Part shown: positions 26,929 through 36,360 of the stretch, piece by piece
Layout of the letters: each line of letters opens with the position of its first letter
Numbering within the stretch: the stretch's first letter is position 1
Origin: Brachybacterium halotolerans
Lineage (GTDB): Bacteria; Actinomycetota; Actinomycetes; Actinomycetales; Dermabacteraceae
Direction of reading: 5' to 3'
DNA: 64,000 nt
Assembly: GCF_016623465.1 (NCBI RefSeq)
Contig: NZ_JAEDAJ010000011.1
Coordinates: forward strand, 27,650 to 91,649
Notes under the pieces: model-generated
Told to the model about the DNA's origin: nothing
Databases searched by the model: none
What the model saw: the letters and a program-made list of their open reading frames with translations, nothing else
Position numbers and translations under genes: made by a program

Positions 26929-28473
26929 ATGAACGACAGCATCCTCGAGATGCGCTCCATCACCAAGCGCTTCCCCGGCGTCACCGCCCTGCAGGACGTC
27001 TCCCTGAGCGTCCGCGAGGGCGAGATCCACGGGATCTGCGGCGAGAACGGGGCAGGGAAGTCCACGCTCATGAAGGTGCTCTCGGGCGTCGAGCCCGCCG
27101 GCACCTACGACGGCGAGATCCACTTCCGCGGCCGCCCCATGAGCTTCCACTCGATCAGCGACTCCGAGGCCGAGGGGATCGTGATCATCCACCAGGAGCT
27201 CGCCCTGGTGCCGCACCTGACCATCGCCGAGAACATCTTCCTGGGCAACGAGCGCTCCCGCGGGGGCGTCATCAGCTGGGGCGAGACGAACGCGGAGGCG
27301 CTCAGGCTGCTGCGCCGCGTGGGCCTCGACGAGAACCCGGTGACGCCGGTCGGACAGCTCGGCGTCGGCAAGCAGCAGCTCGTCGAGATCGCCAAGGCGC
27401 TCTCGAAGAACGTGAGCCTGCTGATCCTCGACGAGCCCACCGCCGCGCTCAACGACGACGACTCCGAGCACCTGCTCGGCCTCATCCGCGGTCTGCGCGA
27501 CGAGCAGGGCGTCACCTCGATCATCATCTCCCACAAGCTCGGGGAGATCGCCGAGATCGCCGACACCACCACCGTCATCCGCGACGGCTCGACCATCGAG
27601 ACCATCGACATGCACGGCGGGGCAGCGGCGGGCCGCGCCCTCATCCCGCGCATCATCAAGGGGATGGTCGGGCGGGACATGGACAGCATGTTCCCCGAGC
27701 GCAGCGTCGAGATCGGCGAGGAGGTGCTGCGCATCGAGGACTGGCACGTCACCCACCCGACCCAGCCCGACCGCACCCTCGTCGACGGCGTCTCGCTCAC
27801 CGCACGCGCCGGAGAGGTCGTCGGCATCGCCGGCCTCATGGGCGCCGGCCGCACCGAGCTCGCGATGAGCGTGTTCGGCCGCTCCTACGGGCGCGAGATC
27901 AGCGGGAAGGTGTTCATGCACGGGCGTCCCGCGAACGTGCGCGGTGTGGCCGACGCGATCGGCAGCGGCATCGCGTACGTCAGCGAGGACCGCAAGCGCT
28001 ACGGGCTGAACCTCATCCAGGACGTGCGGCGCAACATCAGCGCCGCGGCGCTGGGCAAGGTCTCCCGCACGGGCTGGATCGACGGCAACCAGGAGATCTC
28101 CGTCGCCGAGCGCTACCGGAAGTCGCTGAACATCAAGACGCCGACGGTGCTCTCGCGCGTCGGCCAGCTCTCCGGCGGCAACCAGCAGAAGGTCGCGCTC
28201 AGCAAGTGGCTGTTCACCGAGCCCGACGTGCTGATCCTCGACGAGCCCACCCGCGGCGTCGACGTCGGCGCGAAGTACGAGATCTACACGCTGATCAACG
28301 AGCTCGCCGAGCAGGGGAAGGCGATCGTCGTGATCTCCTCCGAGCTGCCCGAGGTGATGGGGCTCGCCGATCGCATCTACACACTGTCCGCCGGCCGCAT
28401 CACCGGAGAGGTGAGCGCCGCGGACGCCACGCAGGAGCACCTGATGGAGCTCATGACCATGGAGAGGGAGTGA
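26929..28473 (+). CDS. Sugar ABC transporter ATP-binding protein (XylG/MmsA type)
   Basis: A 514-residue protein with two ABC domains in tandem, typical of pentose importers. The first has GENGAGKST (Walker A), [13 protein letters not shown] (signature region) and [11 protein letters not shown] (Walker B). The second has the degenerate [10 protein letters not shown] in place of Walker [16 protein letters not shown] and [13 protein letters not shown]. It powers uptake with the binding protein and permease on either side. The ATG follows GAAGGAG. Confidence 0.95.
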   Translation: MNDSILEMRSITKRFPGVTALQDVSLSVREGEIHGICGENGAGKSTLMKVLSGVEPAGTYDGEIHFRGRPMSFHSISDSEAEGIVIIHQELALVPHLTIAENIFLGNERSRGGVISWGETNAEALRLLRRVGLDENPVTPVGQLGVGKQQLVEIAKALSKNVSLLILDEPTAALNDDDSEHLLGLIRGLRDEQGVTSIIISHKLGEIAEIADTTTVIRDGSTIETIDMHGGAAAGRALIPRIIKGMVGRDMDSMFPERSVEIGEEVLRIEDWHVTHPTQPDRTLVDGVSLTARAGEVVGIAGLMGAGRTELAMSVFGRSYGREISGKVFMHGRPANVRGVADAIGSGIAYVSEDRKRYGLNLIQDVRRNISAAALGKVSRTGWIDGNQEISVAERYRKSLNIKTPTVLSRVGQLSGGNQQKVALSKWLFTEPDVLILDEPTRGVDVGAKYEIYTLINELAEQGKAIVVISSELPEVMGLADRIYTLSAGRITGEVSAADATQEHLMELMTMERE

Positions 28474-28483
28474 GGGACCACCG

Positions 28484-29665
28484 ATGGCCGGAACCTCCGA
28501 TATCAAGGACCTGCTCACCAGGAACGTCCGCCAGAGCGGCATCTACATCGCGTTCGTGTTCATCGTGCTGCTGTTCACGGTGCTCACCCGCGGCGCGCTG
28601 CTGAGCCCGGGCAACCTCACGAACCTGATCCTGCAGTACTCCTACATCCTGATCCTCGCGATCGGGATGGTGCTCATCATCGTCGCCGGGCACATCGACC
28701 TCTCGGTCGGCTCGGTCGTCGCGTTCACCGGCTCGGTCGCCGCCGTGGTCGTCATCCAGCACGGACTCCCGTGGTGGCTGGGGATCCTCGCGGCCCTGGG
28801 CATCGGCATCCTGGTGGGGCTGTGGCAGGGATTCTGGGTCGCGATCGTTGGGATCCCGGCGTTCATCGTGACCCTCGCGGGCATGCTCATCTTCCGCGGC
28901 ATGACCATGCAGACCCTGGGCAACGTGTCCCTCTCGCCGTTCCCCGAGGCGTACCAGAAGATCGCCGGCGGCTTCCTCAACGGCCTCTTCGGCGGTCCCG
29001 GGTACGACGTGTTCACGCTGGTCGTCGCGGCCGCCGTGGTGATCGTGTTCGCGCTCCAGCAGTGGCGGGCGCGCCTCGCGAAGCTGCGCTACGACCAGAG
29101 CGTCGAGGCGCTGTGGATCTTCGCGGTCAAGGTCGCGGTCGTCGCCGTCATCGTGATGGCCTTCGCCTGGCAGATCGCCAACGCCCGAGGCCTCCCCGTG
29201 GTGCTGATCCTGCTCGCCGCGCTGATCCTCATCTACTCGTTCGTCAGCCAGCAGACCGTCTTCGGCCGGCACGTCTACGCCATGGGCGGGAACCTGCAGG
29301 CCGCACGCCTCTCCGGTGTGAAGACGCGCCTGGTGAACATGATGCTGTTCGTGAACATGGGCCTGCTCTCCGCGATCGCCGGCATCGTCTACTCGGCCCG
29401 CTCGAACTCGGCGCAGCCGGGGGCGGGCAACATGTTCGAGCTCGACGCGATCGCGGCCGCGTTCATCGGCGGCGCCGCCGTCAGCGGCGGCGTGGGCAAG
29501 GTGCAGGGCGCGATCATCGGCGGCCTGATCATGGCGGTCATGTCCAACGGCATGCAGATCATGGGCATCGGCCAGTCCACCCAGTCGATCGTGCGCGGCG
29601 TGGTGCTGATCCTCGCGGTCGCCTTCGACGTCTACAACAAGAAGCGCGCCGGCGCCGAGGGGTGA
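28484..29665 (+). CDS. Sugar ABC transporter permease (XylH type)
   Basis: A 393-residue membrane protein with about ten hydrophobic segments. The HIDLSVGSVVAFTGSVAAVV region, PAFIVTLAGMLIFRGMTM and VYSARSNSAQPGAGNMFELD...AVSGGVGKVQGAIIGG are typical of XylH/RbsC-type permeases. It forms the membrane channel of the AraR-linked importer. It starts ten bases after the ATPase stop with GAGGGAG nearby. Confidence 0.95.
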   Translation: MAGTSDIKDLLTRNVRQSGIYIAFVFIVLLFTVLTRGALLSPGNLTNLILQYSYILILAIGMVLIIVAGHIDLSVGSVVAFTGSVAAVVVIQHGLPWWLGILAALGIGILVGLWQGFWVAIVGIPAFIVTLAGMLIFRGMTMQTLGNVSLSPFPEAYQKIAGGFLNGLFGGPGYDVFTLVVAAAVVIVFALQQWRARLAKLRYDQSVEALWIFAVKVAVVAVIVMAFAWQIANARGLPVVLILLAALILIYSFVSQQTVFGRHVYAMGGNLQAARLSGVKTRLVNMMLFVNMGLLSAIAGIVYSARSNSAQPGAGNMFELDAIAAAFIGGAAVSGGVGKVQGAIIGGLIMAVMSNGMQIMGIGQSTQSIVRGVVLILAVAFDVYNKKRAGAEG

Positions 29666-29757
29666 GGCCGCCGGGGCGGCGGCCCGGCGGTCCGGCCGGG
29701 TGACCCGGTGCTCCAGTGGCCGGCACCCATCGCTGCCGCCGTCGGCCGCCCGTGGAG

Positions 29758-29817
29758 CGTGAGAAGTACGAAACCGTTGCCAAGAGTGCTCATGGCAACG
29801 GTTTCGTACTTCTCACG
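29758..29817. repeat. Perfect 25-bp inverted repeat, hairpin family A
   Basis: Arms at 29758-29782 and 29793-29817 are exact reverse complements with a 10-base loop. The arm (CGTGAGAAGTACGAAACC...) shares almost its whole length with the hairpin at 5681-5734. It lies between convergent transporter operons, about 90 bases past the XylH-type stop. Confidence 0.92.
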
Positions 29818-29966
29818 CCCATGCGGCCGCATGGTCGGCCTGCGCCGGGGGTCCTTTGGGTGATCGGGCCGGATCCGTGCTCGTCGAGGAGCTCCTGGGC
29901 GGGACGGCACATCACACCTCCTCGATGCCCTCAGCCGAGCACGTCGGAGCGACCCGCAGGGCAAAG

Positions 29967-30018
29967 ATATGAGGATGGCGAACCACCGAAGCGCTGTGGT
30001 GGTTTGCCATCCTCATAT
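29967..30018. repeat. 21-bp inverted repeat between convergent operons
   Basis: ATATGAGGATGGCGAACC... (29967-29987) pairs with 29998-30018 over 21 bases with a single G-T pair; the loop is 10 bases. It lies about 65 bases past the stop of the minus-strand permease. Together with 29758-29817 each operon has its own long hairpin. Confidence 0.9.
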
Positions 30019-30081
30019 GTTCGTGCCCGTGTGCCCGTGTGCCCACCGAGGAGCCTCAGCCCGCCGATCCGGATCCGCCCG

Positions 30082-31014
30082 CTACCCCTTCAGCCCGGTC
30101 CCCGCGACGCCCTCGACGATCTGGCGCTGGAAGACGAGGTAGAGCAGGACCAGGGGGAGGGCGGCGAGGATCGCGCCGGCCTGGATGTCGGCGAAGCGCT
30201 GACCGAAGCTGCCCTGCACCGTCGCGAGTCCGACGGGGATCGTCATCAGGTTCGGGTTGGTGAGGACGAACAGCGGCAGCAGCAGGTTGTTCCACACGCC
30301 CACGAAGGTGAGGATCGCGACCGCGGCGATCACGGGGCGCGAGAGCGGCATGATCACCGACCAGTAGATCTTCCAGAGTCCGGCGCCGTCGATGCGCGCG
30401 GCCTCCTCGAGCTCGCGGGGGATGCCGTCGAAGAACTGCTTGAAGATGAACACCGAGATCACCGCGGGGACCTGCGGGAAGATCACGGCCCAGTAGGTGT
30501 TCAGCAGGTTCGCGGCGCCCAGCATCTCGAAGATCGGCACGATGAGCACCTGGCTGGGGATCATGATGCCCAGCAGGATCATCAGCATCACGGTGGTGCG
30601 GCCGCGGAAGTGCATCCGGGAGAGCGCGAAGGCGGCCATCGAGGCGAACACGACGGTGAGGACGGTCGTGAGGATGCCGGTGATCGCGCTGGCCAGGTAC
30701 CAGTTCCAGATGTCGCCCGCGCCGAAGAGCGTCGAGTACGAGTGCAGCGTCGGGTACCAGTGGGAGAGGATCTCGTTCGCGCCGAGCGCCGCGACGCCGT
30801 TCTCGGACAGCGAGGTCTTCAGCGCGAACAGGCTCGGGATCAGCCAGATCACCGCGAACACGACCAGCACGATCCAGGTGACGATCGTGAAGGTGCGCCC
30901 GCTGATGCCGGCGCCCGAGGACCGGGCCGGGGGAGCGGCGGCGGAGATCGCGCCGCCCACGCCGGATCGGCCTGCGCGCCCGGCGCCCGGGGTGGTCGCG
31001 GTGGTCGTGGTCAT
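30082..31014 (-). CDS. Sugar ABC transporter permease (MalG type)
   Basis: A 310-residue membrane protein with six hydrophobic segments after a Gly/Ala-rich N-terminus. The EAA loop EEAARIDGAGLWKIYWSVIMP contacts the ATPase. It ends in VEGVAGTGLKG, a common MalG-type tail. It is the last gene of the binding protein-MalF-MalG operon. No ATPase gene is present, so a shared MsiK-like ATPase encoded elsewhere is expected, as in other actinobacteria. Confidence 0.94.
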   Translation of the reverse strand: MTTTTATTPGAGRAGRSGVGGAISAAAPPARSSGAGISGRTFTIVTWIVLVVFAVIWLIPSLFALKTSLSENGVAALGANEILSHWYPTLHSYSTLFGAGDIWNWYLASAITGILTTVLTVVFASMAAFALSRMHFRGRTTVMLMILLGIMIPSQVLIVPIFEMLGAANLLNTYWAVIFPQVPAVISVFIFKQFFDGIPRELEEAARIDGAGLWKIYWSVIMPLSRPVIAAVAILTFVGVWNNLLLPLFVLTNPNLMTIPVGLATVQGSFGQRFADIQAGAILAALPLVLLYLVFQRQIVEGVAGTGLKG

Positions 31015-31017
31015 GGC

Positions 31018-31992
31018 TCAGGCCTCCTGGTCGCGACGTGCGGCCACGCGCTCGACGATCTCGCGGATCACGGCGATGGCGACGATGATGATGAACAGCA
31101 GCACCGAAGCGGCCGATGCGGCGCCGATGCGGTTGTCGGTGAAGGCGGTGCCGGTGATCAGGCCCAGGCTGACCTGGGTGGAGATGCCCGGACCGCCGTT
31201 GGTCATCAGATAGACCTGGTCGAAGATCTTCAGGCTCGCGATGATCTGCAGCAGGATGACGAGCGTCGTGGTGCGGCGCAGCAGCGGGATCGTCACGTGC
31301 CGGATCTGCTGCCAGGTGCTCGCGCCGTCGACGGCCGCGGCCTCGTAGAGCTCGCGCGGGATGTCCTGCAGCCCCGCGAGATAGAGGATGAAGTTGAACC
31401 CGATGGTCCACCACACCGTCGCGATCGCGATGCCCACCATCGCGCTCTTGGGATCGGCGAGGATCCCCGAGCCCGGTGTGAAGCCGAGCAGCGACTGCAC
31501 GCTCGCGAAGAGGCCCGTGGCCGGCGTGAAGATGAAGACCCAGATCAGGGAGATCGTCGCCGAGGGCAGGATGAACGGCAGGAAGAACGCGAGACGGAAG
31601 AACCACTGGCCCCGCTGCAGGCGGTTGGTGAGCACCGCGAAGACGAACGCGAGGATCACCAGCGGCGGCACGGTGTAGATCGTGAACTGCAGGGTGTGCC
31701 AGAGAGAGGACCAGAAGTCCGCGCGCGAAAACATCTCGACGTAGTTGTCGAGGCCCGCGAAGCTTCCCAGGCCCCGGTGGACCAGCGAGGTGTTGAAGAA
31801 GCTCGCGACGAACATCCAGATCGTCGGCCCCAGCAGGAACGCCAGGTAGAAGATCCCGAACGGCGCGAGGAACAGCCAGGCTCCCGGCCCGGTGCCGCGG
31901 TCGGAGGGGCGTCCGCCGCGCCCGGACCGACGGGCCGGAGCGTCAGCGCTAGCGGCCGACGGGGCGTTCGGCGTCGTCGTTGCACTGGTCAT
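31018..31992 (-). CDS. Sugar ABC transporter permease (MalF type)
   Basis: A 324-residue membrane protein with six main membrane segments. The N-terminal 35 residues are Ala/Ser/Arg-rich. The EAA loop is YEAAAVDGASTWQQIRHVTIPLL. It ends three bases before the MalG-type start and pairs with it. The ATG at 31992 has GAAGGGA about ten bases upstream. Confidence 0.94.
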   Translation of the reverse strand: MTSATTTPNAPSAASADAPARRSGRGGRPSDRGTGPGAWLFLAPFGIFYLAFLLGPTIWMFVASFFNTSLVHRGLGSFAGLDNYVEMFSRADFWSSLWHTLQFTIYTVPPLVILAFVFAVLTNRLQRGQWFFRLAFFLPFILPSATISLIWVFIFTPATGLFASVQSLLGFTPGSGILADPKSAMVGIAIATVWWTIGFNFILYLAGLQDIPRELYEAAAVDGASTWQQIRHVTIPLLRRTTTLVILLQIIASLKIFDQVYLMTNGGPGISTQVSLGLITGTAFTDNRIGAASAASVLLFIIIVAIAVIREIVERVAARRDQEA

Positions 31993-32012
31993 GATGCGTG
32001 CGTCCCTTCGGC

Positions 32013-33374
32013 TCAGAGCGGACTGGGCGTGTCGAGGTAGGTCTGGAGCTGGCCGCGGATGGCGCTCAGCGCGCCCTCCGGAGTGGTCGACCCCTGCTGC
32101 AAGAGGGCGAGCTGCGCGCCGACCGTCGCCTCGAAGGTCGAGCCCGAGCCCCCGTACCAGGCGGCGTCGTCGTAGTAGGCGTTCTCCGCGGCGGAGGCGT
32201 AGTCCGACTGCGGCGTGAGCTTCTTGTACTCCGCGCTGTCGTAGGTGGGCAGGTAGGCGGGGACGTGCCCGCCCTCCGCCCAGGTCATCGACTCGGTGAG
32301 CATCGACTTGATGAATCCGAGCGCCTGCGTCAGCTGCTCGGGCGTGCGGTCCTTCTTCGGCAGGATGAAGGTGTGGGAGTCTGCCTGCGCTGCGGGCCGG
32401 TCGAAGAGTGTGGGGATCGGTGCCATGCCGAACTTCAGGCCCTCGATCGACTGGAAGGTGCTGATCTCCCACTCGCCCTGCAGGTAGATGCCGGCCTTGC
32501 CCGTCGCCATCTGCGTCTGGGATCCCGCGTAGTCGATGCCGCGGTTCAGCCAGCCCTTCTCGACCCACTTCTGCAGACGGGCCGTGATGTCCGTGTAGAT
32601 GTCCTCGTCGACGGTGATCTTCGCGCCCCCGTCCGAGAGGAACGGGGTGGCGTCCTCGTACTGGTTGTACAGCGACCAGAACAGTCGCCACGGCGTCGCG
32701 GTCTCGCTCACGTTCGCAGAGGTCAGGGCCTCCGATCCGGTGACGCCCTTGATCTCCTCGAGGGCGGACTCGAAGGTCTCGACCCCCGAGAGGTCGGTGA
32801 GGGAGCCGTCGGACTCGAGCAGTCCGGCCTTGTCCATCACGTCATGGTTGAAGAACATGACGAAGGGGTGGGTGTCCAGCGGGATCGCGATGTTCTTGCC
32901 GTCGGTGACCTGCGCGCTCCAGGCCTTCTCGTTGAAGTCCGAGGTCTTCAGGCCCACCCTCGCGAGGTCGTCCTCGCTGATGGGGTCGAGGATGCCGCCG
33001 TCCCACAGGGGCTTCGCACGCGTGAGGTGGGCGACCGCGACGTCGGGCGGCTGGTTGCCGACGGTCGCGAGCGTGACCTTGGAGTAGTACGGATTGCCCC
33101 AGGCGAAGGTCGTGGCCTGGAGCGAGGAGGAGCCGCCGTGGGCCTTCGCGTAGACCTTCTCCATGTCCTGCATGCGGCCGCCGTCGCCGCCGCCGAACAG
33201 GTTCCAGAACACGAGGGTGCCGGGGGCGACCTCGCTGCCCACCAGGCCCGCGCCGAGGGGTCCGCCGCAGCCGGCCAGCGCGGCGGACGCGCCGAGCACG
33301 GCGGTCGAGCCGAGAAGGGTGCGGCGGCCGACGGGACGTCGGCCGGCAGAGCCGAGGGGCGTGCGCACACGCAT
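32013..33374 (-). CDS. Sugar ABC transporter solute-binding lipoprotein
   Basis: A 453-residue family 1 solute-binding protein. GRRTLLGSTAVLG is a twin-arginine-like signal and LAGC the lipobox. The mature part shows FWNLFGGGDGGRM and YLQGEWEISTF, as in oligosaccharide-binding proteins. The gene heads the importer operon and carries a CAACGTTG site about 60 bases upstream, the same core as before the first GH51. Arabino-oligosaccharide binding is the inferred role. Confidence 0.92.
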   Translation of the reverse strand: MRVRTPLGSAGRRPVGRRTLLGSTAVLGASAALAGCGGPLGAGLVGSEVAPGTLVFWNLFGGGDGGRMQDMEKVYAKAHGGSSSLQATTFAWGNPYYSKVTLATVGNQPPDVAVAHLTRAKPLWDGGILDPISEDDLARVGLKTSDFNEKAWSAQVTDGKNIAIPLDTHPFVMFFNHDVMDKAGLLESDGSLTDLSGVETFESALEEIKGVTGSEALTSANVSETATPWRLFWSLYNQYEDATPFLSDGGAKITVDEDIYTDITARLQKWVEKGWLNRGIDYAGSQTQMATGKAGIYLQGEWEISTFQSIEGLKFGMAPIPTLFDRPAAQADSHTFILPKKDRTPEQLTQALGFIKSMLTESMTWAEGGHVPAYLPTYDSAEYKKLTPQSDYASAAENAYYDDAAWYGGSGSTFEATVGAQLALLQQGSTTPEGALSAIRGQLQTYLDTPSPL

Positions 33375-33407
33375 GGGGCATCACTCCGTCGTGGATCGGG
33401 ATCGCGG

Positions 33408-33448
33408 TGTGAACGTGACCCAGAGCATCTTTGCAACGTTGAGAATAC
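33408..33448. promoter_or_regulatory. Operator region before the second sugar importer
   Basis: TTTGCAACGTTGAGAAT (from 33430) contains the perfect dyad CAACGTTG (33434-33441) and closely matches TGTGCAACGTTAGAATC at 48467. An AraR-like half site, TGTGAACGTGACC, lies at 33408-33420. Two regulators may meet here. Confidence 0.6.
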
Positions 33449-33578
33449 ACGCGGCGGTGCCGAGCGCAAAGGGGTGGCGGAGAGCTCGGCGGGCGCTGGG
33501 CGCGCAGGACGCAGGGGTGCCGTCGGGCGCACTCCGGACACACTCCGGGCGCGCTCAGCGGCGACGTGAGCCGCCCCC

Positions 33579-34640
33579 TCAGCCCTCCGGCGTGCTCCCG
33601 CGGACCACGAGCTCGTGCGGCGCGGTGATCGTGCGCGGAGCCCCCTCGTAGCCGTTGATCCGCTCGATGAGCATGTCGAGAGCGGCCTTGACCAGGAACT
33701 GCTTGTCCGGGCGGATGGTCGTGAGCGGCGGATGGGCGAAGAGCGCCTCGGGACTGTCGTCGTAGCCGACCACGGCGACGTCGCCCGGGACGGTGCGGCC
33801 GCGGTCGCGCAGGCCGGCGAGCGCGCCGAGGGCGATCTCGTCGTTGCCGCACACCAGGCCGTCGAGGTGCGGATGTGCGTCCAGCAGGCGGTGCGCGGCC
33901 TCGCGCCCGTCGGCCCGATGCCAGTCCGCGACCTCCTCGATCGGCGCCCGCGCGGGGTCGAGGTCGTGGCGCCACAGGGCCTGGCGGAAGCCCTCGATGC
34001 GCAGGCCCGAGGAGCTGTGGGGCGCGGGGTCCGTGGTCTCCATAGCGCCCACGAAGGCGAGCCGGCGCCGGCCGCGCTCGAGCAGGTGGGCGGTGGCGTC
34101 GGCGGTCGCCCGCGTGTTGTCGATCCGGACGTAGTCGGAGCCGGGCGGCAGGTGCGCGTCGGAGAGGTGCTCGCCGATGAACACGGTAGGCTGGTCCACG
34201 TGCTCCATCTGCGCGAGGTAGTCCTCGCCCACCTGCATGGGGTTGAAGATGACGCCGTCGCCCAGCCGCCGCCGGAAGCCGCGCAGCACCTCGATCTCCT
34301 CGTCGCGGCCCGCGGAGGTGGTGTGCAGGACGACGGTTCGGCCCCGGCCCTGTGCCTCGTCGATGAAGGTCTGCGCGAGGTTCGAGAAGTAGCTGAAGTT
34401 CAGCGAGGGGACAGCGAGGGTGACGATGCCGCTCGCACCGGTGCGCAGCTGCTGGGCGGCGAGCTGGGGCCGGTAGCCCGTCGCCGCGATCGCCTCCTGC
34501 ACGCGGGTGCGGGTGGACTCCCGCACGTGCGGGTAGTCGTGGACGACGTTGGACACCGTCTTGATGGAGACGTCCGCGATCTCGGCGACGTCGCGCAGCG
34601 TGGGCGGTCGGCGCCGTGCGCGGCGGGTGGACGGTGGCAT
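33579..34640 (-). CDS. LacI-family regulator of the arabinan genes (inferred)
   Basis: A 353-residue LacI/GalR regulator. The helix-turn-helix is TLRDVAEIADVSIKTVSNVV and the hinge AAQQLRTGASGIVTLAVPS; the effector domain includes VAVVGYDDSPEALFAHPPLT. It lies between an ABC operon and two GH51 genes, both preceded by CAACGTTG sites, so it is the best candidate to bind them. No ribosome site is visible; CACAAT (34648-34653, complement) ends seven bases before the ATG, which suggests a leaderless transcript. Confidence 0.87.
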   Translation of the reverse strand: MPPSTRRARRRPPTLRDVAEIADVSIKTVSNVVHDYPHVRESTRTRVQEAIAATGYRPQLAAQQLRTGASGIVTLAVPSLNFSYFSNLAQTFIDEAQGRGRTVVLHTTSAGRDEEIEVLRGFRRRLGDGVIFNPMQVGEDYLAQMEHVDQPTVFIGEHLSDAHLPPGSDYVRIDNTRATADATAHLLERGRRRLAFVGAMETTDPAPHSSSGLRIEGFRQALWRHDLDPARAPIEEVADWHRADGREAAHRLLDAHPHLDGLVCGNDEIALGALAGLRDRGRTVPGDVAVVGYDDSPEALFAHPPLTTIRPDKQFLVKAALDMLIERINGYEGAPRTITAPHELVVRGSTPEG

Positions 34641-34792
34641 GCGGCTGATTGTGCCACCGCGGGGTGCCGCGAGAAGCCGCTTGCCTGCGGGGTCCGCAGG
34701 ATCGGCGCGGCGGAGCGCCTCCTCCTGGCCTCCTCCTGGCCGCGGTCGCGGGGAACTTCTTGACGGCCGACGGGGGCCGTGGTGAGATCGTC

Positions 34793-34806
34793 TGCAACGT
34801 TGTACA
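34793..34806. promoter_or_regulatory. LacI-type operator before the first GH51 gene
   Basis: TGCAACGTTGTACA contains the perfect dyad CAACGTTG (34795-34802). It ends 20 bases before the GH51 start codon. Confidence 0.65.
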
Positions 34807-34826
34807 CGACGAAAGGCCCCGCCGCG

Positions 34827-36341
34827 ATGACCCGCACCGTCACCCTCGCCCTGCACCCCGCCTTCCGGGTCGCGCCCGTGCGCCCGCGCACCTTCGGGGC
34901 CTTCGTCGAGCACCTGGGCCGCTGCGTCTACGGCGGCATCTTCGAGCCCGGCCACCCCGCGGCCGACGAGGCGGGCTTCCGCACCGACGTCCTCGACCTC
35001 ACGCGCGAGCTGGGCGTCACCAGCGTCCGCTACCCGGGCGGCAACTTCGTCTCCGGGTACCGGTGGGAGGACGGCGTCGGCCCCGTCGAGGAGAGGCCCG
35101 CGCGCCATGACCTCGCGTGGCACTCGACGGAGCCGAACACCGTCGGCCTCGACGAGTTCATGGCCTGGGCGGAGCGCGCCGGCGTCGAGCCGATGTACGC
35201 GGTGAACCTGGGCACCCGCGGCGTCCCCGAGGCGCTCGACGTGCTGCAGTACGCGAACGCGCCGCAGGGCATCGCGCTCTCCGACGCGCGCGCGGCCCAC
35301 GGCCACCCCGAGCCCTATGGGATCCGCATGTGGTGCCTGGGCAACGAGATGGACGGCCCCTGGCAGACCGGCCACAAGACCGCCGAGGAGTACGCGCGCA
35401 CCGCCGCGGAGACCGCGCGCGCCATGCGCCAGGAGGATCCGGGGCTCGAGCTCGTCGTCTGCGGATCCTCGAGCTCGCAGATGCCGACCTTCGGCACCTG
35501 GGAGGCGACGGTCCTCGCCGAGACCTACGACCTCGTCGACATGGTCTCCGCCCATGCCTACTACGCCGAGAAGGACGGCGACCAGGCCTCGTTCCTCGCC
35601 TCGGCCGACGACATGGATCACTTCATCGACTCCGTCGTCGCCACCGCGGACCATGTCCGGGCCGAGCTCAAGGCCGAGAAGCGCATCATGGTCAGCTTCG
35701 ACGAGTGGAACGTCTGGTACCAGCACCGCGCCGAGTCCCGCCCGCCCGAGGGCGACGACTGGCCCGTCGCGCCCGTGCTGCTCGAGGACACCTACAACGC
35801 GATGGACGCCGTGGTCGTGGGCAGCCTGCTGATCTCCCTGCTGCGCCACAGCGACCGCGTCGCCTCGGCCTCCCTCGCGCAGCTCGTCAACGTGATCGCC
35901 CCGATCATGACCGCGCCCGGCGGGGCGACCTGGCGCCAGACCACCTTCCATCCCTTCGCGCTCACCGCCCGCCACGCCGCCGGCGAGGTGCTCGACGTGC
36001 GCATCGAGGCCCCGACCTTCGCCAACGAGCGCTTCGGCACCTCGAGCGCGGCCGACGCCGTCGCCACCTGGGACGAGACCGCCGGGAACCTGACGCTGTT
36101 CGTCGTGAACCGCGATCCCGGGCGCGAGCTCGACCTCGCCGTGGACCTCGCGGACTTCGGCGGCCTCTCCCTCGTCGAGGCGCTCACCCTCCACCACGAG
36201 GACCCCTACGCCGCGAACACCCAGGACGCCCCGGACACGGTGACGCCGCAGTCCAACGACACCATCCGGGTCGAGGACGGGCACCTGGCCGGTGCGCTTC
36301 CCGCGATCTCGTGGAGCGTCGTCCGCCTGCACCGGAGCTGA
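34827..36341 (+). CDS. abfA: GH51 alpha-L-arabinofuranosidase
   Basis: A 504-residue family 51 enzyme that releases terminal alpha-L-arabinofuranose from arabinan or arabinoxylan oligomers. [45 protein letters not shown] (Glu as acid/base) and [10 protein letters not shown] (Glu as nucleophile) are visible in order. There is no signal peptide, so it is cytosolic. The second GH51 gene follows after 19 bases. Confidence 0.95.
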   Translation: MTRTVTLALHPAFRVAPVRPRTFGAFVEHLGRCVYGGIFEPGHPAADEAGFRTDVLDLTRELGVTSVRYPGGNFVSGYRWEDGVGPVEERPARHDLAWHSTEPNTVGLDEFMAWAERAGVEPMYAVNLGTRGVPEALDVLQYANAPQGIALSDARAAHGHPEPYGIRMWCLGNEMDGPWQTGHKTAEEYARTAAETARAMRQEDPGLELVVCGSSSSQMPTFGTWEATVLAETYDLVDMVSAHAYYAEKDGDQASFLASADDMDHFIDSVVATADHVRAELKAEKRIMVSFDEWNVWYQHRAESRPPEGDDWPVAPVLLEDTYNAMDAVVVGSLLISLLRHSDRVASASLAQLVNVIAPIMTAPGGATWRQTTFHPFALTARHAAGEVLDVRIEAPTFANERFGTSSAADAVATWDETAGNLTLFVVNRDPGRELDLAVDLADFGGLSLVEALTLHHEDPYAANTQDAPDTVTPQSNDTIRVEDGHLAGALPAISWSVVRLHRS

Positions 36342-36360
36342 CCGCTCGAAGGAGAGCCCG

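Noticed and set aside
26853..28604. Long alternative frames over the ABC ATPase gene
   Set aside because: They are Arg/Ala/Pro-rich shadows produced by high GC content; the frame with Walker and signature motifs is the real one.
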